The notes under the pieces are model-generated. The model was not told the DNA's origin, did not search any database, and was given only the letters and a program-made list of their open reading frames with translations. A stretch of DNA of 64,000 nucleotides from Pedobacter sp. MC2016-15 (GTDB taxonomy: Bacteria > Bacteroidota > Bacteroidia > Sphingobacteriales > Sphingobacteriaceae). The stretch lies in NCBI RefSeq assembly GCF_026239695.1, contig NZ_JAPIVS010000004.1, forward strand, positions 372,001 to 436,000. Reading direction: 5' to 3'. Within the stretch, counting starts at the first letter, position 1. Every line of letters begins with the position of its first letter. Position numbers and translations under genes: made by a program. Shown piece by piece: positions 8,561 through 17,009 of this stretch.

Positions 8561-10005
8561 AGAGATGTATGAAAAAGATAGCCGTCAGAATAGTGGTAAC
8601 TATCGCTACCATATTGCTGGGTGCCTGCTCAAAGGAACTGAGTACGCCACCTCAGGACAGGGTTGTGGATGCGAATGCGATTATAGATCAAAGTACAGCA
8701 GAGAATGTGTTGAATGGTGCTTACTTCCGCCTGGCCGGCGGCATGACGAACAATGCTACAGACTGGTCGGGCCACGAAATTCCCGGAAGCCTGTACGCTG
8801 GCTTTATCGGGAATGGCTACGGTGCTCCATTTCCTGACGAATCCAATAGTATCCAGATGGGTAATAAATTTGGACAAGGTATCTGGCAGAATTGCTATCA
8901 GCTGGTTGAGGCCTCCAACAATGTGATTAAAGGTGTAACGGCTCTTGATGCAAAAGTTTTTACAGGGAACAGGAGAAATGAGATGCTTGCTGAAGCCCGC
9001 TTTCTGAGGGCATACGCCAATTACCGGCTGCTGAGTTATTTTGCGCAATGGTGGGATATATCCAGCAGATTTGGTATTCTGATCCGGCGGGAAGCTTCGG
9101 CAGTGAGTAAACTGGCGCAGGGCAGGAGCGATGTGAGGACAAGCTACGATTTTATCAATGCCGACCTGGACTATGCGATTGCGAATGCAGCGGTATCGCG
9201 CCCCCCATATTATGCCACGAGATGGGCAGCCATGGCTTTAAAGATGCGGGTGTTGATTAGCCGCGCCGGGACTGATGATTATCAGCAGGTAATCAGCCTG
9301 GCTGAAACCATCAGGCAATCGGGTCGTTACAAACTGGAGAATAACCTCAAAGATTTGTTTTACGTGAAGGGCTTATCCAGTGCTGAGGTGATTTTAGGTA
9401 TACAACCGAATAGCGGTCAGGAGAAGAATTTGCTGAGTCTGAGTCGTGCTTATTATCCCGGGCAAGTTGACCTATGGGTAGCCAAACAAACTTTAAAGGA
9501 TCTGCTGGCAACTGATCCCAGAGGTAAATGGATGGTTGGTGCGGCGAGTGATTATACGCTTATTAGTCCTGGTACCTGGTATTTTCAGAAATATATCGCC
9601 TATGGTGCACAGCCCAGCCAGTTGTCAGAGACTTCCTACGTTTTCCGCTTAAGCGAAGTATATCTGCTGGAATCAGAAGCAGTGATCAGATCCGGGGGCA
9701 ATCTTCAACAGGCCAGACAGCTGCTTAGAGCTGTGATGTCTGGAGCTGGCGTGACAGACTTTACTGCACTGGAAGCTGCTGCCACTATTGATGAGCTGCT
9801 GATGCAGAACTATCTTGAGATCGCACGAAACCTATTGGGGGAAGATGGAGCCGACTGGATGGCTTTACTGCGTCTACCTCTGGCAGTGGTGTCACAGCTA
9901 AAACCCTCTATCAGCTCAAAACAGCAGTATATACTTCCCCTTCCTGCTGATGAATTTATTGCCAATCCCGGGATAGGTGAGCAGAATCCTGGCTACGCAC
10001 AGTAA
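8557..10005 (+). CDS. SusD/RagB-family glycan-binding lipoprotein
   Basis: This 482-residue outer membrane lipoprotein has a lipobox ('L-L-G-A-C', Cys about residue 24) followed by the SusD architecture. That is an N-terminal half with tetratricopeptide-like helices ('A-E-A-R-F-L-R-A-Y-A-N-Y-R-L-L') and a C-terminal RagB part with 'F-R-L-S-E-V-Y-L-L-E-S-E-A'. It caps the SusC channel and captures oligosaccharides. Its ATG overlaps the SusC stop codon by four bases. A second in-frame ATG at 8569 would give an equally good signal peptide. No SusE/F-type surface glycan-binding protein follows, so the locus is a minimal SusCD unit. Confidence 0.92.
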   Translation: MKRCMKKIAVRIVVTIATILLGACSKELSTPPQDRVVDANAIIDQSTAENVLNGAYFRLAGGMTNNATDWSGHEIPGSLYAGFIGNGYGAPFPDESNSIQMGNKFGQGIWQNCYQLVEASNNVIKGVTALDAKVFTGNRRNEMLAEARFLRAYANYRLLSYFAQWWDISSRFGILIRREASAVSKLAQGRSDVRTSYDFINADLDYAIANAAVSRPPYYATRWAAMALKMRVLISRAGTDDYQQVISLAETIRQSGRYKLENNLKDLFYVKGLSSAEVILGIQPNSGQEKNLLSLSRAYYPGQVDLWVAKQTLKDLLATDPRGKWMVGAASDYTLISPGTWYFQKYIAYGAQPSQLSETSYVFRLSEVYLLESEAVIRSGGNLQQARQLLRAVMSGAGVTDFTALEAAATIDELLMQNYLEIARNLLGEDGADWMALLRLPLAVVSQLKPSISSKQQYILPLPADEFIANPGIGEQNPGYAQ

Positions 10006-10042
10006 AAAATAATATAAAATCAGCGCAAAAACTCTACAGATC

Positions 10043-10960
10043 ATGAAACGGCAAATCCTTATTTTAATCCTCCTCATTAGCCTGGCGCTCACATCCTTTG
10101 CAGAGAGTATGAGTAACCTCAATGGCAATCCAGATTTAGCTCAGGCTCTGAATCAGGCTAAAGCTTCCAGAAACTGGATTATAGCAGGCGCGTTCATGCT
10201 CTTCGTAATTACATTGTTGCTGATTCGTCAGATCGTCACTGCAAGAAAAAATAACCTGCTGATCAGTCAGCAAAATGAAGCACTGCAGCGTTTTCTGTCT
10301 GAAAAGGACTGGCTGATCAAGGAGGTGCACCATCGGGTAAAAAATAACCTGCATACCCTCATATGTCTGCTGGAATCACAGGCAAGATATCTTAAAGATG
10401 ATGCACTGAAAGCTGTGGAAACGAGTCAGAACCGCATTTTTGCGATGTCCCTTATCCATCAGAAACTGTATCGCTCAGAGGATATCAAAACTATCAATAT
10501 GGCTGAGTATGTACCTGAACTTGTTTCAAATCTGAGAAGAAGTTTTGATATCCCCGAAAGGATCAAGTTTGAAATTGACGTTGCCGCGATATCACTCAGT
10601 GCTTCACATGCCATCCCTTTTGGATTGATCATCAATGAAGCGGTGACAAATGCCATTAAGTATGCTTTTCCCGCAAATAAGAAAGGAACAATATCAGTTA
10701 TCTTTTATCAGTATCAGCAGGAATTGATACTCACGATAGCTGACGACGGAATTGGCATGCCATGCAATGGAGGAGAGCAGGCCTGCCAGTCGCTGGGAAT
10801 TGAGCTGATTAAAGGTCTTTGCCATGATATCAATGCCGAGATCTGTTTTCAAACCAATCTGGGTACGAGAATTATCATTAACTGTGATCCGGCACACTGT
10901 TCTGCTGAGGAGTTGGTCGTTGAAGCTGACCATGGCCTGAGCAAACAGGTGGCGGGATAA
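10043..10960 (+). CDS. HisKA_2-type sensor histidine kinase
   Basis: This 305-residue kinase has a signal-peptide-like N-terminus, a very short periplasmic stretch (about residues 20-44), one membrane helix (45-63), a short coiled coil and a HisKA_2 domain with the phosphorylated His in 'E-V-H-H-R-V-K-N-N-L' (His96/97). The HATPase_c domain shows 'N-E-A-V-T-N-A-I-K-Y-A-F' (N box), 'D-D-G-I-G-M' (G1) and 'S-L-G-I-E-L-I-K-G-L' (G2). There is almost no sensor domain; it looks like the kinase end of a TPR-type kinase with the repeats gone. Its dimerisation/kinase core closely matches the kinase encoded at 27427. The LuxR-type regulator starts 127 bp downstream, but a separate LytTR-type promoter lies between them, so the pair is not a simple operon. 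Confidence 0.9.
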   Translation: MKRQILILILLISLALTSFAESMSNLNGNPDLAQALNQAKASRNWIIAGAFMLFVITLLLIRQIVTARKNNLLISQQNEALQRFLSEKDWLIKEVHHRVKNNLHTLICLLESQARYLKDDALKAVETSQNRIFAMSLIHQKLYRSEDIKTINMAEYVPELVSNLRRSFDIPERIKFEIDVAAISLSASHAIPFGLIINEAVTNAIKYAFPANKKGTISVIFYQYQQELILTIADDGIGMPCNGGEQACQSLGIELIKGLCHDINAEICFQTNLGTRIIINCDPAHCSAEELVVEADHGLSKQVAG

Positions 10961-10970
10961 AGAACGGATT

Positions 10971-11045
10971 TGTCTGCTTTAAGGACTGATATGTCGAACT
11001 CACACAACATTTAGTTGTAAAGCCGAAGTGATAAGCCGTCATTTG
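10971..11045 (+). promoter_or_regulatory. Predicted LytTR-type promoter (site B) for the LuxR-type regulator
   Basis: TGTC cores lie at 10971 and 10992, spaced 21 bp. The -7 position begins 46 bp after the second core and reads GTCATTTG at 11038-11045; the TTTG half is intact and the TA half is degenerate. Five other promoters in the window share this geometry. This one has the weakest -7 box. Confidence 0.55.
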
Positions 11046-11087
11046 ATCTGGTATCCAGATCTGTAAGGTATTGACGAGGATGAATTT

Positions 11088-11777
11088 ATGCAAAAAGAAA
11101 TGTATCAGATTAAAAATGACAGCTTTATCCGTCCTGTTATCCGCATCGCTGTATTCGAGGAGAACAGGAATGTACGCAATAGCATTCTGCAATTACTGAA
11201 ATTTGAGTTGCAGATGGAGATTGTGGGTGTATATGGTAATGTGAATGAATTTATAGAAAACCTGCGTCAGTCGGCACCTGACCTGGTGATCATGGATATC
11301 ACGATCGCAGGGGAGAGGGGAGGTTCAGCGATTGACCTGCTTAGAAAACATTTCCCCCACATTCAGATACTCATTGAAACTTCAACGGAAGAAGATAGTG
11401 AGATCTATCATGCCTTACAGGCAGGTGCCTCCGGTTATATTTTTAAGAGTGACCTGAAGGATAAACTGGTACAGTCGATCAGGGAGATCCGTGCGGGTGG
11501 CTCATCCATGAGTCCTCAGGTGGCAAAACGAGTGATAGAAATGGTGAAACGTAAAGAATGCCCCGTAGAACCTTCAGTTGTAGACTATAAACTGACAGTC
11601 CGTGAGAAGGAAGTTCTGACCTATATTGTGAAGGGTAAAAGTTATAAAATGATAGGTTTTGAGTTGAATATATCCTATGAAACTGTTCGGAGCCATATCA
11701 AAAATATATACATCAAACTACAGGTCACCTCACTCACAGAGCTAGTTGCCAAGTCAATCAACTTCCATATTGTTTGA
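11088..11777 (+). CDS. NarL/FixJ-family response regulator (receiver + LuxR HTH)
   Basis: This 229-residue regulator has a receiver domain at residues about 17-140 with the phosphoacceptor Asp70 in 'L-V-I-M-D-I'. The acidic pocket reads Glu-Glu rather than the usual Asp-Asp ('V-F-E-E-N'). The C-terminal LuxR HTH (about 160-229) has 'L-T-V-R-E-K-E-V-L-T-Y-I-V-K-G-K-S' and 'S-Y-E-T-V-R-S-H-I-K-N-I-Y-I-K-L'. The nearest kinase gene is the HisKA_2 protein upstream, its likely partner. The conserved position after beta-4 is Thr. Its own promoter carries a LytTR-type site, so it appears to be a downstream layer of the local network. The ATG at 11088 was chosen over nearby out-of-frame ATGs. Confidence 0.92.
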   Translation: MQKEMYQIKNDSFIRPVIRIAVFEENRNVRNSILQLLKFELQMEIVGVYGNVNEFIENLRQSAPDLVIMDITIAGERGGSAIDLLRKHFPHIQILIETSTEEDSEIYHALQAGASGYIFKSDLKDKLVQSIREIRAGGSSMSPQVAKRVIEMVKRKECPVEPSVVDYKLTVREKEVLTYIVKGKSYKMIGFELNISYETVRSHIKNIYIKLQVTSLTELVAKSINFHIV

Positions 11778-11899
11778 TCCGGTCGGGTCTCTGTCTACAC
11801 CAGCTGAAGATTTGTCCGGTTCAGACACTCTCAACTGTGGGCCATGCTGCTCTCTATCTACTTTTGGGTATGACTTACTTAAATGCAGCAGTGATGGAA

Positions 11900-12844
11900 A
11901 TGAAAAACACAACAACATTAATCAGGAGAGCCGGACTTTTAGTTTTACTTGGGCTGGGCTTAAGTTCCTGTAAAAAGGATCATCAGGAGACTGAAGTTCC
12001 AGATGAGCAAGCAGATTATCACCAGACGGCGGTAACGAAGTTTGCAAAAACGGGAGATGCACAATACGCCTACCGGACACTGGGCAATCAGGCTGGAATA
12101 CCACTGGTGATGATTTCGGCATTAGGCGGCTCAATGGATGATTGGGATCCGGCGGTTACTAACGGTCTTGCCCGGGAAAACAAAGTGATCATTTTTGATA
12201 TTGAAGGGGTAGCTTCGTCAACGGGGAAAACTCCAGACAACATTCCGGATATGGCTAAGGGTGTGGTAAACTTTATCCGATCGCTGGGCTACACTAAAGT
12301 GAACCTGATGGGATTCTCTATGGGTAGCTTCATATCTCAGCAAATCGTTCTGACAGAGCCCGGACTGGTTAATAAGCTGGTGCTGACAGGTACGGGGCCG
12401 AAAGGAAGCCTGGGGCTGAGTGACCTTCCCAAAGTACTCGCATCAACGTCGGGACTGAGTCCGGAAGAAGGTTTTCTGAAGATAGGATTTACCAGCTCGG
12501 CCAGCAGTATTGCAGCCGGAAAGGCCTCTTACCTCAGGACACAGCAAAGGCAGCTTAATCGGGATGGAGTTCTCAGCGCTGAAAGTAGCCTAGCAGAAGT
12601 GACTGCAGTACTGGGCTGGGCACAGCCTTATCCTGAGGCATTAAATGAGCTTACAAAGGTTACGCAGCCTGTTTATATCGCACAGGGAGAGAATGATATC
12701 CCGGTGCCGGTGGTCAATGCTGTTAACATGTCCAAAAGCTTTCCAAATGCCCGACTGGATATCTATCCTGATGCCGGACATGCGGGGTTTTTCCAGAATC
12801 ATCTTAAATTCGTGACTGCAGTAAATGCTTTCCTGAAAAATTAA
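11900..12844 (+). CDS. Alpha/beta hydrolase, predicted lipoprotein
   Basis: From the ATG at 11900 (or 11894) the protein is about 315 residues with a lipobox signal peptide ('L-G-L-S-S-C-K-K-D'). Earlier in-frame ATGs back to 11774, overlapping the regulator's stop codon, add a poor N-terminus and are rejected. The alpha/beta-hydrolase fold shows an oxyanion region after 'V-M-I-S-A-L-G-G', the nucleophile elbow 'G-F-S-M-G-S', the acid in 'Q-G-E-N-D-I-P-V' and the His in 'D-A-G-H-A-G-F'. The Ser-Asp-His triad is complete. The substrate is unknown; proline iminopeptidase-like or esterase-like enzymes share this layout. It follows the LuxR-type regulator and meets the LytTR gene tail to tail with a 10-bp gap. 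Confidence 0.82.
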   Translation: MKNTTTLIRRAGLLVLLGLGLSSCKKDHQETEVPDEQADYHQTAVTKFAKTGDAQYAYRTLGNQAGIPLVMISALGGSMDDWDPAVTNGLARENKVIIFDIEGVASSTGKTPDNIPDMAKGVVNFIRSLGYTKVNLMGFSMGSFISQQIVLTEPGLVNKLVLTGTGPKGSLGLSDLPKVLASTSGLSPEEGFLKIGFTSSASSIAAGKASYLRTQQRQLNRDGVLSAESSLAEVTAVLGWAQPYPEALNELTKVTQPVYIAQGENDIPVPVVNAVNMSKSFPNARLDIYPDAGHAGFFQNHLKFVTAVNAFLKN

Positions 12845-12854
12845 GCCAGCCGGA

Positions 12855-13616
12855 CTAACGTTCTTCCATCCACCTGAGAAAGCTGTGTGATTTTTCTTTG
12901 TTGATCAGCAGTTTCTCAGGTGTTTCAATACTGAGTTTTACGTATAGCTTGCGCAGGAAATAATGTTCCACTTCTTTAATGGCTTTAAAATTAACAAGAT
13001 ACTGCCTGTTTACCCTGAAAAATTGCTGTGAGGAAACCGACGCGGCTACCTGATCGAGTGATTGTGTCAGTGAAAATTCCTGCTGATCAAAACACATAAT
13101 TGATGTGCTGTCATTGCGGATATAAAAAAACGCAATATCAGTTATCTGCACTGTAGCATATTTCTGATTCTTGAATACCAGAAAACTCGTTTTGGCCGGA
13201 GATGTACCTAACTTTGCCAGCAGATCGCCCAGATCGGGTACCACCTGCTGCTGAAAAAAGTTCTTCAGCTCATCCACTTTTGCAAATGCATTTTTGATAT
13301 CATCCTTCGAAAATGGCTTCACCACATAATCTACCCCGTTTCTTTTGAAAGCCTCCAGCGAATATTCGTCGAAAGCTGTACAAAACACAACCGGACAAGT
13401 GATTTTTACTGCTTTGAATATCTCAAATGACAAACCGTCCGCCAGCTGTATGTCCATGAAAATCAGATCAGGCTGTGCATTGGCTTTCAGGGCTTCAACC
13501 GAGCTTTCAATGCTTTGATACTGTCCTGTGATCCGGGCATCAGGGCGCAGGCTTAAGATCATATTTTCCAGCGACTTCGCCGTTTTTATCTCGTCTTCAA
13601 TGATGACTATATTCAT
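12855..13616 (-). CDS. LytTR-family response regulator
   Basis: This 253-residue protein has a CheY-like receiver (residues 1-120; acidic pocket Glu7/Asp8, phosphoacceptor Asp55 in 'I-F-M-D-I-Q-L', 'C-T-A-F-D-E' and 'V-V-K-P-F'), a linker and a C-terminal LytTR DNA-binding domain (about 142-253). It forms an operon with the LytS-like kinase, overlapping its end by 20 bp. The LytTR domain matches the receiver-less LytTR protein at 28337 at about 82 of 112 aligned positions by my count, including an unbroken 16-residue block, so the two should bind the same DNA. LytTR proteins bind direct repeats spaced about 21 bp; six such sites occur locally, one before this operon. Confidence 0.95.
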   Translation of the reverse strand: MNIVIIEDEIKTAKSLENMILSLRPDARITGQYQSIESSVEALKANAQPDLIFMDIQLADGLSFEIFKAVKITCPVVFCTAFDEYSLEAFKRNGVDYVVKPFSKDDIKNAFAKVDELKNFFQQQVVPDLGDLLAKLGTSPAKTSFLVFKNQKYATVQITDIAFFYIRNDSTSIMCFDQQEFSLTQSLDQVAASVSSQQFFRVNRQYLVNFKAIKEVEHYFLRKLYVKLSIETPEKLLINKEKSHSFLRWMEER

Positions 13617-14610
13617 TTATAATGGGTAGTTTAATTTGAAAGATTTTACCGTCGTTTATAATTTCTATTTCCTTCTCCAGCAGATGGCCGTACCTCAGCT
13701 GAACATTCTTGAGCCCTACACCCAGCGAATGATGATCGCCGGTTTTAAGTCTGATAGGGTTCTCAATGATAATATGTTCCGTATCTCCAAACAAGCGGAT
13801 ATGCAGAGGTTTGTCCAGTGAAACCACATTATGCTTGATGCAATTCTCTACCAGCAGCTGGAGGGTAAAGGGAGGGATCAGCGTTGCCAGAGCTTCTTCC
13901 GGCAGTTCATTCTGAAATGTAAAACCACCCTCAAACCGTGCATTCTGTAAAAACAAATATGCTTTTACAATTTCCATTTCCTCAGACACATGGATCAGGT
14001 CGAGCTTCCTGCTCTCCAGCGTATACCGGTAAAAATTGGAGAGCTTCAATATAAAATCCACCGCATCAGGATCTTCCGTTTCTACCATTGCCTTTAAAGT
14101 ATTCAGACTATTGAAAAGAAAATGTGGATTCACTTGCTGTTTTAACAATTCATACTGTGCACCAAGGTTATCGCTTTTGATCCGTTCCAGTTCCATATTT
14201 ACTGTCTGGTTCTCATAATTTTGCTGTATCAGGTGGAGGAACATGTAAAAAACCAGGTTAATGAGTATACCCCTGACTTCAACCATCAACATCACCGGTC
14301 CGAAGTTGATATGCGAAAGGATGAGCTGCTGTATCCATGCCAGTGCAAACATCACGAGCATTCCGAAGAGCAGACTTTCAAGCAGGCGGGCATATGAAAT
14401 GGATTGTTTTGCTTTTTTAACCGGCCGCGATAACATGAAAATGTTAAAATACCACATCACCACTGCGAAGGTAGCAGTGATACCAGCGTTGACCAGCGCT
14501 TCCAGGGTATTGAAGTGCATAGCGGCTATTTGAGGCACTGAGGAAAGCAGACCCAGAAAGATGGAGCTTCCCCAGATCACCACAGGCGCAATCCTGATCT
14601 TATTGTTCAT
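13597..14610 (-). CDS. LytS/YehU-type membrane sensor histidine kinase
   Basis: This 337-residue kinase has four or so membrane helices in the first 130 residues and no obvious extracytoplasmic sensor domain. The His_kinase (PF06580) motif 'Q-Q-V-N-P-H-F-L-F-N-S-L-N-T' carries the phosphorylated His. The HATPase domain shows 'L-V-E-N-C-I-K-H-N' and 'G-V-G-L-K-N-V-Q-L-R'. It is the upstream gene of a two-gene operon with the LytTR regulator. A predicted LytTR site (A) lies 57-81 bp upstream of its start codon, which suggests the operon activates itself. The divergent ABC-F gene starts 177 bp away on the other strand. Confidence 0.94.
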   Translation of the reverse strand: MNNKIRIAPVVIWGSSIFLGLLSSVPQIAAMHFNTLEALVNAGITATFAVVMWYFNIFMLSRPVKKAKQSISYARLLESLLFGMLVMFALAWIQQLILSHINFGPVMLMVEVRGILINLVFYMFLHLIQQNYENQTVNMELERIKSDNLGAQYELLKQQVNPHFLFNSLNTLKAMVETEDPDAVDFILKLSNFYRYTLESRKLDLIHVSEEMEIVKAYLFLQNARFEGGFTFQNELPEEALATLIPPFTLQLLVENCIKHNVVSLDKPLHIRLFGDTEHIIIENPIRLKTGDHHSLGVGLKNVQLRYGHLLEKEIEIINDGKIFQIKLPIINEYSHH

Positions 14611-14616
14611 AAGGAT

Positions 14617-14691
14617 TAAAATTACTGATATTAAGCTGCTTTAGCACTATGCCAAGCCATAAACCGGACAATTTGATTGCTGAAGCAGACA
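14617..14691 (-). promoter_or_regulatory. Predicted LytTR-type promoter (site A) of the LytS/LytTR operon
   Basis: On the plus strand GACA cores lie at 14667-14670 and 14688-14691 (TGTC in gene sense), 21 bp apart. The -7 box reads TAATTTTA in gene sense at 14624-14617, starting exactly 46 bp after the proximal core. The same -7 sequence is used at site D. It implies autoregulation. Confidence 0.72.
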
Positions 14692-14735
14692 ATCGGCCTC
14701 CGAACCGGTTTCTGCTCAAATATAAACATATAATT

Positions 14736-14777
14736 ATAGTCAACAATTTTGTTTAATAAAAATGTTGACTATCTTTG
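14736..14777 (+). promoter_or_regulatory. Promoter and putative TetR operator of the ABC-F/TetR operon
   Basis: A perfect 10-bp inverted repeat, ATAGTCAACA (14736-14745) and TGTTGACTAT (14763-14772), flanks the promoter core. TTTG lies at 14748-14751 and TATCTTTG at 14770-14777 (18-bp spacer), a good Bacteroidota -33/-7 pair. The right arm overlaps the -7 box, so a repressor bound here would block initiation. The TetR gene in the same operon is the obvious candidate. Transcription would start only a few bases before the ATG at 14787, giving a nearly leaderless mRNA. Confidence 0.72.
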
Positions 14778-14786
14778 GGGTCCTTT

Positions 14787-16376
14787 ATGAGCATTATTAT
14801 CAATTCCTTAAGTTATGTACATCCGGATAAAGAGGTGCTATTTGAGCAGCTCAATCTAAGTATTGCCAGAGCTGATAAAGCGGCACTGGTAGGCAACAAC
14901 GGTGCGGGTAAATCTACCTTGCTGCAGATTATTGCGGGGCAGTTATCCGCATCAGGGGGGGAACTGAATGTGGCTGAAAAACCATGGTTTGTACCACAGC
15001 ATCTGGGGCAGTATGATGCTTTTTCCATTGCGCAGACCCTTGGGGTGGATAAAAAACTTCATGCATTCCGTGCGATCGCCGCTGGTGATGCTGATCCGCT
15101 GCTTTTTGATCAGCTGGAGGATGATTGGGAGATCGAAGATAAAGTGAATGACGCTCTAAACGAATGGGATATCGGCCACCTGTCTCCGGCACAGCTGATG
15201 CAAGAGCTAAGTGGCGGGGAAAAGACGAAAGTATTTCTGGCAGGAATCATGATATGGCAGCCTTCGGTCATCTTACTTGATGAACCGACCAACCATCTGG
15301 ATGCCGCTAGCCGGGCAAAACTCTATGCGTATATTTTATCCAGCCGTGCAACCATTCTGATGGTCAGCCATGACAGGCATTTGCTCAACCTGATCAACAA
15401 AACTATAGAGCTCTCGGCCTTTGGCCTGGAAGTGTTTGGCGGCAATTACGATTTCTATGCAGAGCAAAAACATGGGAAGCTGCATGCACTGCAGTCGCAA
15501 CTGGAGGAGCAATCAAAATCTTTAAAGCAAACACAGCAGAAAGCCCGCGATCTGGCAGAACAGAGACAGAAGCAGGAGGCACGGGGAAAGGCTCAGGGAC
15601 AAAGCAATTCTCTGCCGAGGATTATTGCCGGTGGTCTGAAGATCAAAGCTGAGCAGAGCACTGCAAAAATACTGGATAAACAGCAGGAAAAAACATCAGG
15701 TATAGCAGACCAGATCCAGCAGATACGTTCCCGGATACAGCAGCACCTGGTGCTGAAAATTGATATTGCTGCTTCAGATATGCACCATGGAAAGGTCTTG
15801 GTAGAGGCAGAAAAAATGAGTTTCAGTTATAGTGATAAAGCTTTGTGGAAACCTTTGAGCTTTCAATTGCGATCGGGGGACCGGTTGTTTATTTCGGGAA
15901 ATAATGGTGCAGGGAAATCTACGCTGATTAACCTGATCACCGGAGTAATGGAGCCCAGCGAAGGAACGATAAAACGCAATCCTTTCCGGTATTTGTATCT
16001 GGATCAGGATTATTCTTCGCTAAGACCAGACCTGACTGTAGTTGAGCAGCTCTCATTTGATAACACACGACAGCTGGAGGAGCATCAGCTGAAGTCGTTG
16101 CTGATCTATTCTCAGTTTCCTAAAGCGTCATGGGAAAGAAAAACTGAAGACCTGAGTGGTGGTGAAAAGATGAAGCTCTCACTCTGCTGCCTGGCGGTAA
16201 GCAACAACACTCCTGACTTGCTGATACTGGATGAGCCGACAAATAACCTGGATATCAAAAGTCTTGAGATACTGACTGAAGCCGTTAAAAGTTATCATGG
16301 AACCTTAGTGATCATTTCTCACGATCAGCATTTTATCGCTGACATCGGGATCGACCGAGAGATTAATCTATCATGA
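14787..16376 (+). CDS. ABC-F family ATPase (ribosome-acting type)
   Basis: This 529-residue protein has two ABC ATPase domains in tandem and no membrane segment, the ABC-F layout. Domain 1 (about 1-230) has Walker A 'G-N-N-G-A-G-K-S-T', signature 'L-S-G-G-E-K-T-K-V' and Walker B 'V-I-L-L-D-E-P-T-N-H'. Domain 2 (about 330-529) has a second 'G-N-N-G-A-G-K-S-T', 'L-S-G-G-E-K-M-K-L' and 'L-L-I-L-D-E-P-T-N-N'. A charged, Gln-rich linker (about 235-320) would reach the ribosome. ABC-F proteins either protect ribosomes from antibiotics or serve translation under stress. Pairing with a self-repressing TetR points to a drug-inducible protection role, but this is inference. The ATG at 14787 was chosen over an upstream TTG at 14775. 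Confidence 0.9.
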   Translation: MSIIINSLSYVHPDKEVLFEQLNLSIARADKAALVGNNGAGKSTLLQIIAGQLSASGGELNVAEKPWFVPQHLGQYDAFSIAQTLGVDKKLHAFRAIAAGDADPLLFDQLEDDWEIEDKVNDALNEWDIGHLSPAQLMQELSGGEKTKVFLAGIMIWQPSVILLDEPTNHLDAASRAKLYAYILSSRATILMVSHDRHLLNLINKTIELSAFGLEVFGGNYDFYAEQKHGKLHALQSQLEEQSKSLKQTQQKARDLAEQRQKQEARGKAQGQSNSLPRIIAGGLKIKAEQSTAKILDKQQEKTSGIADQIQQIRSRIQQHLVLKIDIAASDMHHGKVLVEAEKMSFSYSDKALWKPLSFQLRSGDRLFISGNNGAGKSTLINLITGVMEPSEGTIKRNPFRYLYLDQDYSSLRPDLTVVEQLSFDNTRQLEEHQLKSLLIYSQFPKASWERKTEDLSGGEKMKLSLCCLAVSNNTPDLLILDEPTNNLDIKSLEILTEAVKSYHGTLVIISHDQHFIADIGIDREINLS

Positions 16377-16387
16377 AATAAATACCT

Positions 16388-16978
16388 ATGCCATTAAAAG
16401 ATACAGGAACTGATCAATTGATAAAAGCTGCGGCAAAGCGACTGTTGTTTTCTGAAGGAAAGCTACATGCCACTACACAGGATATTGCAGATGCTGCGGG
16501 TATGAATCGCTCTGCGCTTCATTACTACTACCGAACCAGGGATCAGCTCATCTCCCAGGTATTCCAGGAATCAATGACTGTCCTGAGTTTAAAGCTGGAT
16601 CAGGCTATGCTTTCTGATCATCCTTTTCCAAAGAAAGTAGATGAGCTGATGGATATCTATCTCACAGAAATGAGTGAATTTCCCTATGAGGAAACCTTTA
16701 TGGTTACAGAGATGAACCGGGCAGGACATACGCTGATTTCGAAAATTAAGGAGGGACCTGTGGTATCTTTTCTGGCAGAGGTGGCCGCGGAAATGGAGGC
16801 GGGCAACATCGAAAAGATGAACCCGGTGCATTTTTTAATCAATCTCTTTTCTTTACTGTCCTATCCGATTATCATGTCGCCTTTGTATCAGCAATTTTTT
16901 CAGTTGTCTAAAAATGATTTCGGTAAAATCCTCGCTGAACGTAAAGAGTTGGTGTACCGGATGCTCTTTAAAATATAA
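16388..16978 (+). CDS. TetR/AcrR-family transcriptional regulator
   Basis: This 196-residue repressor has an N-terminal HTH (about residues 10-55: 'T-T-Q-D-I-A-D-A-A-G-M-N-R-S-A-L-H-Y-Y-Y-R-T-R') and a helical ligand-binding domain with no family-specific motif. It starts 11 bp after the ABC-F stop codon, so the two share one mRNA. The perfect inverted repeat over the ABC-F promoter is the likely binding site. The inducer is not visible from sequence. A hairpin terminator follows directly. Confidence 0.93.
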   Translation: MPLKDTGTDQLIKAAAKRLLFSEGKLHATTQDIADAAGMNRSALHYYYRTRDQLISQVFQESMTVLSLKLDQAMLSDHPFPKKVDELMDIYLTEMSEFPYEETFMVTEMNRAGHTLISKIKEGPVVSFLAEVAAEMEAGNIEKMNPVHFLINLFSLLSYPIIMSPLYQQFFQLSKNDFGKILAERKELVYRMLFKI

Positions 16979-17002
16979 GCCCGGCATCTCGATTGCCGGG
17001 CT
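16978..17002 (+). terminator. Stem-loop between convergent TetR and Ohr genes
   Basis: A perfect 9-bp stem (AGCCCGGCA / TGCCGGGCT) with a 7-nt loop begins at the TetR stop codon and ends before the Ohr stop codon. There is no strong T tract on either side, but its position between convergent genes suits a bidirectional terminator. Confidence 0.6.
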
Positions 17003-17009
17003 GGAGCTA

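Noticed and set aside
11774..11899. Longer N-terminus of the alpha/beta hydrolase beginning at the LuxR regulator's stop codon
   Set aside because: The ATG at 11900 (or 11894) gives a proper lipoprotein signal peptide; the longer form buries it.
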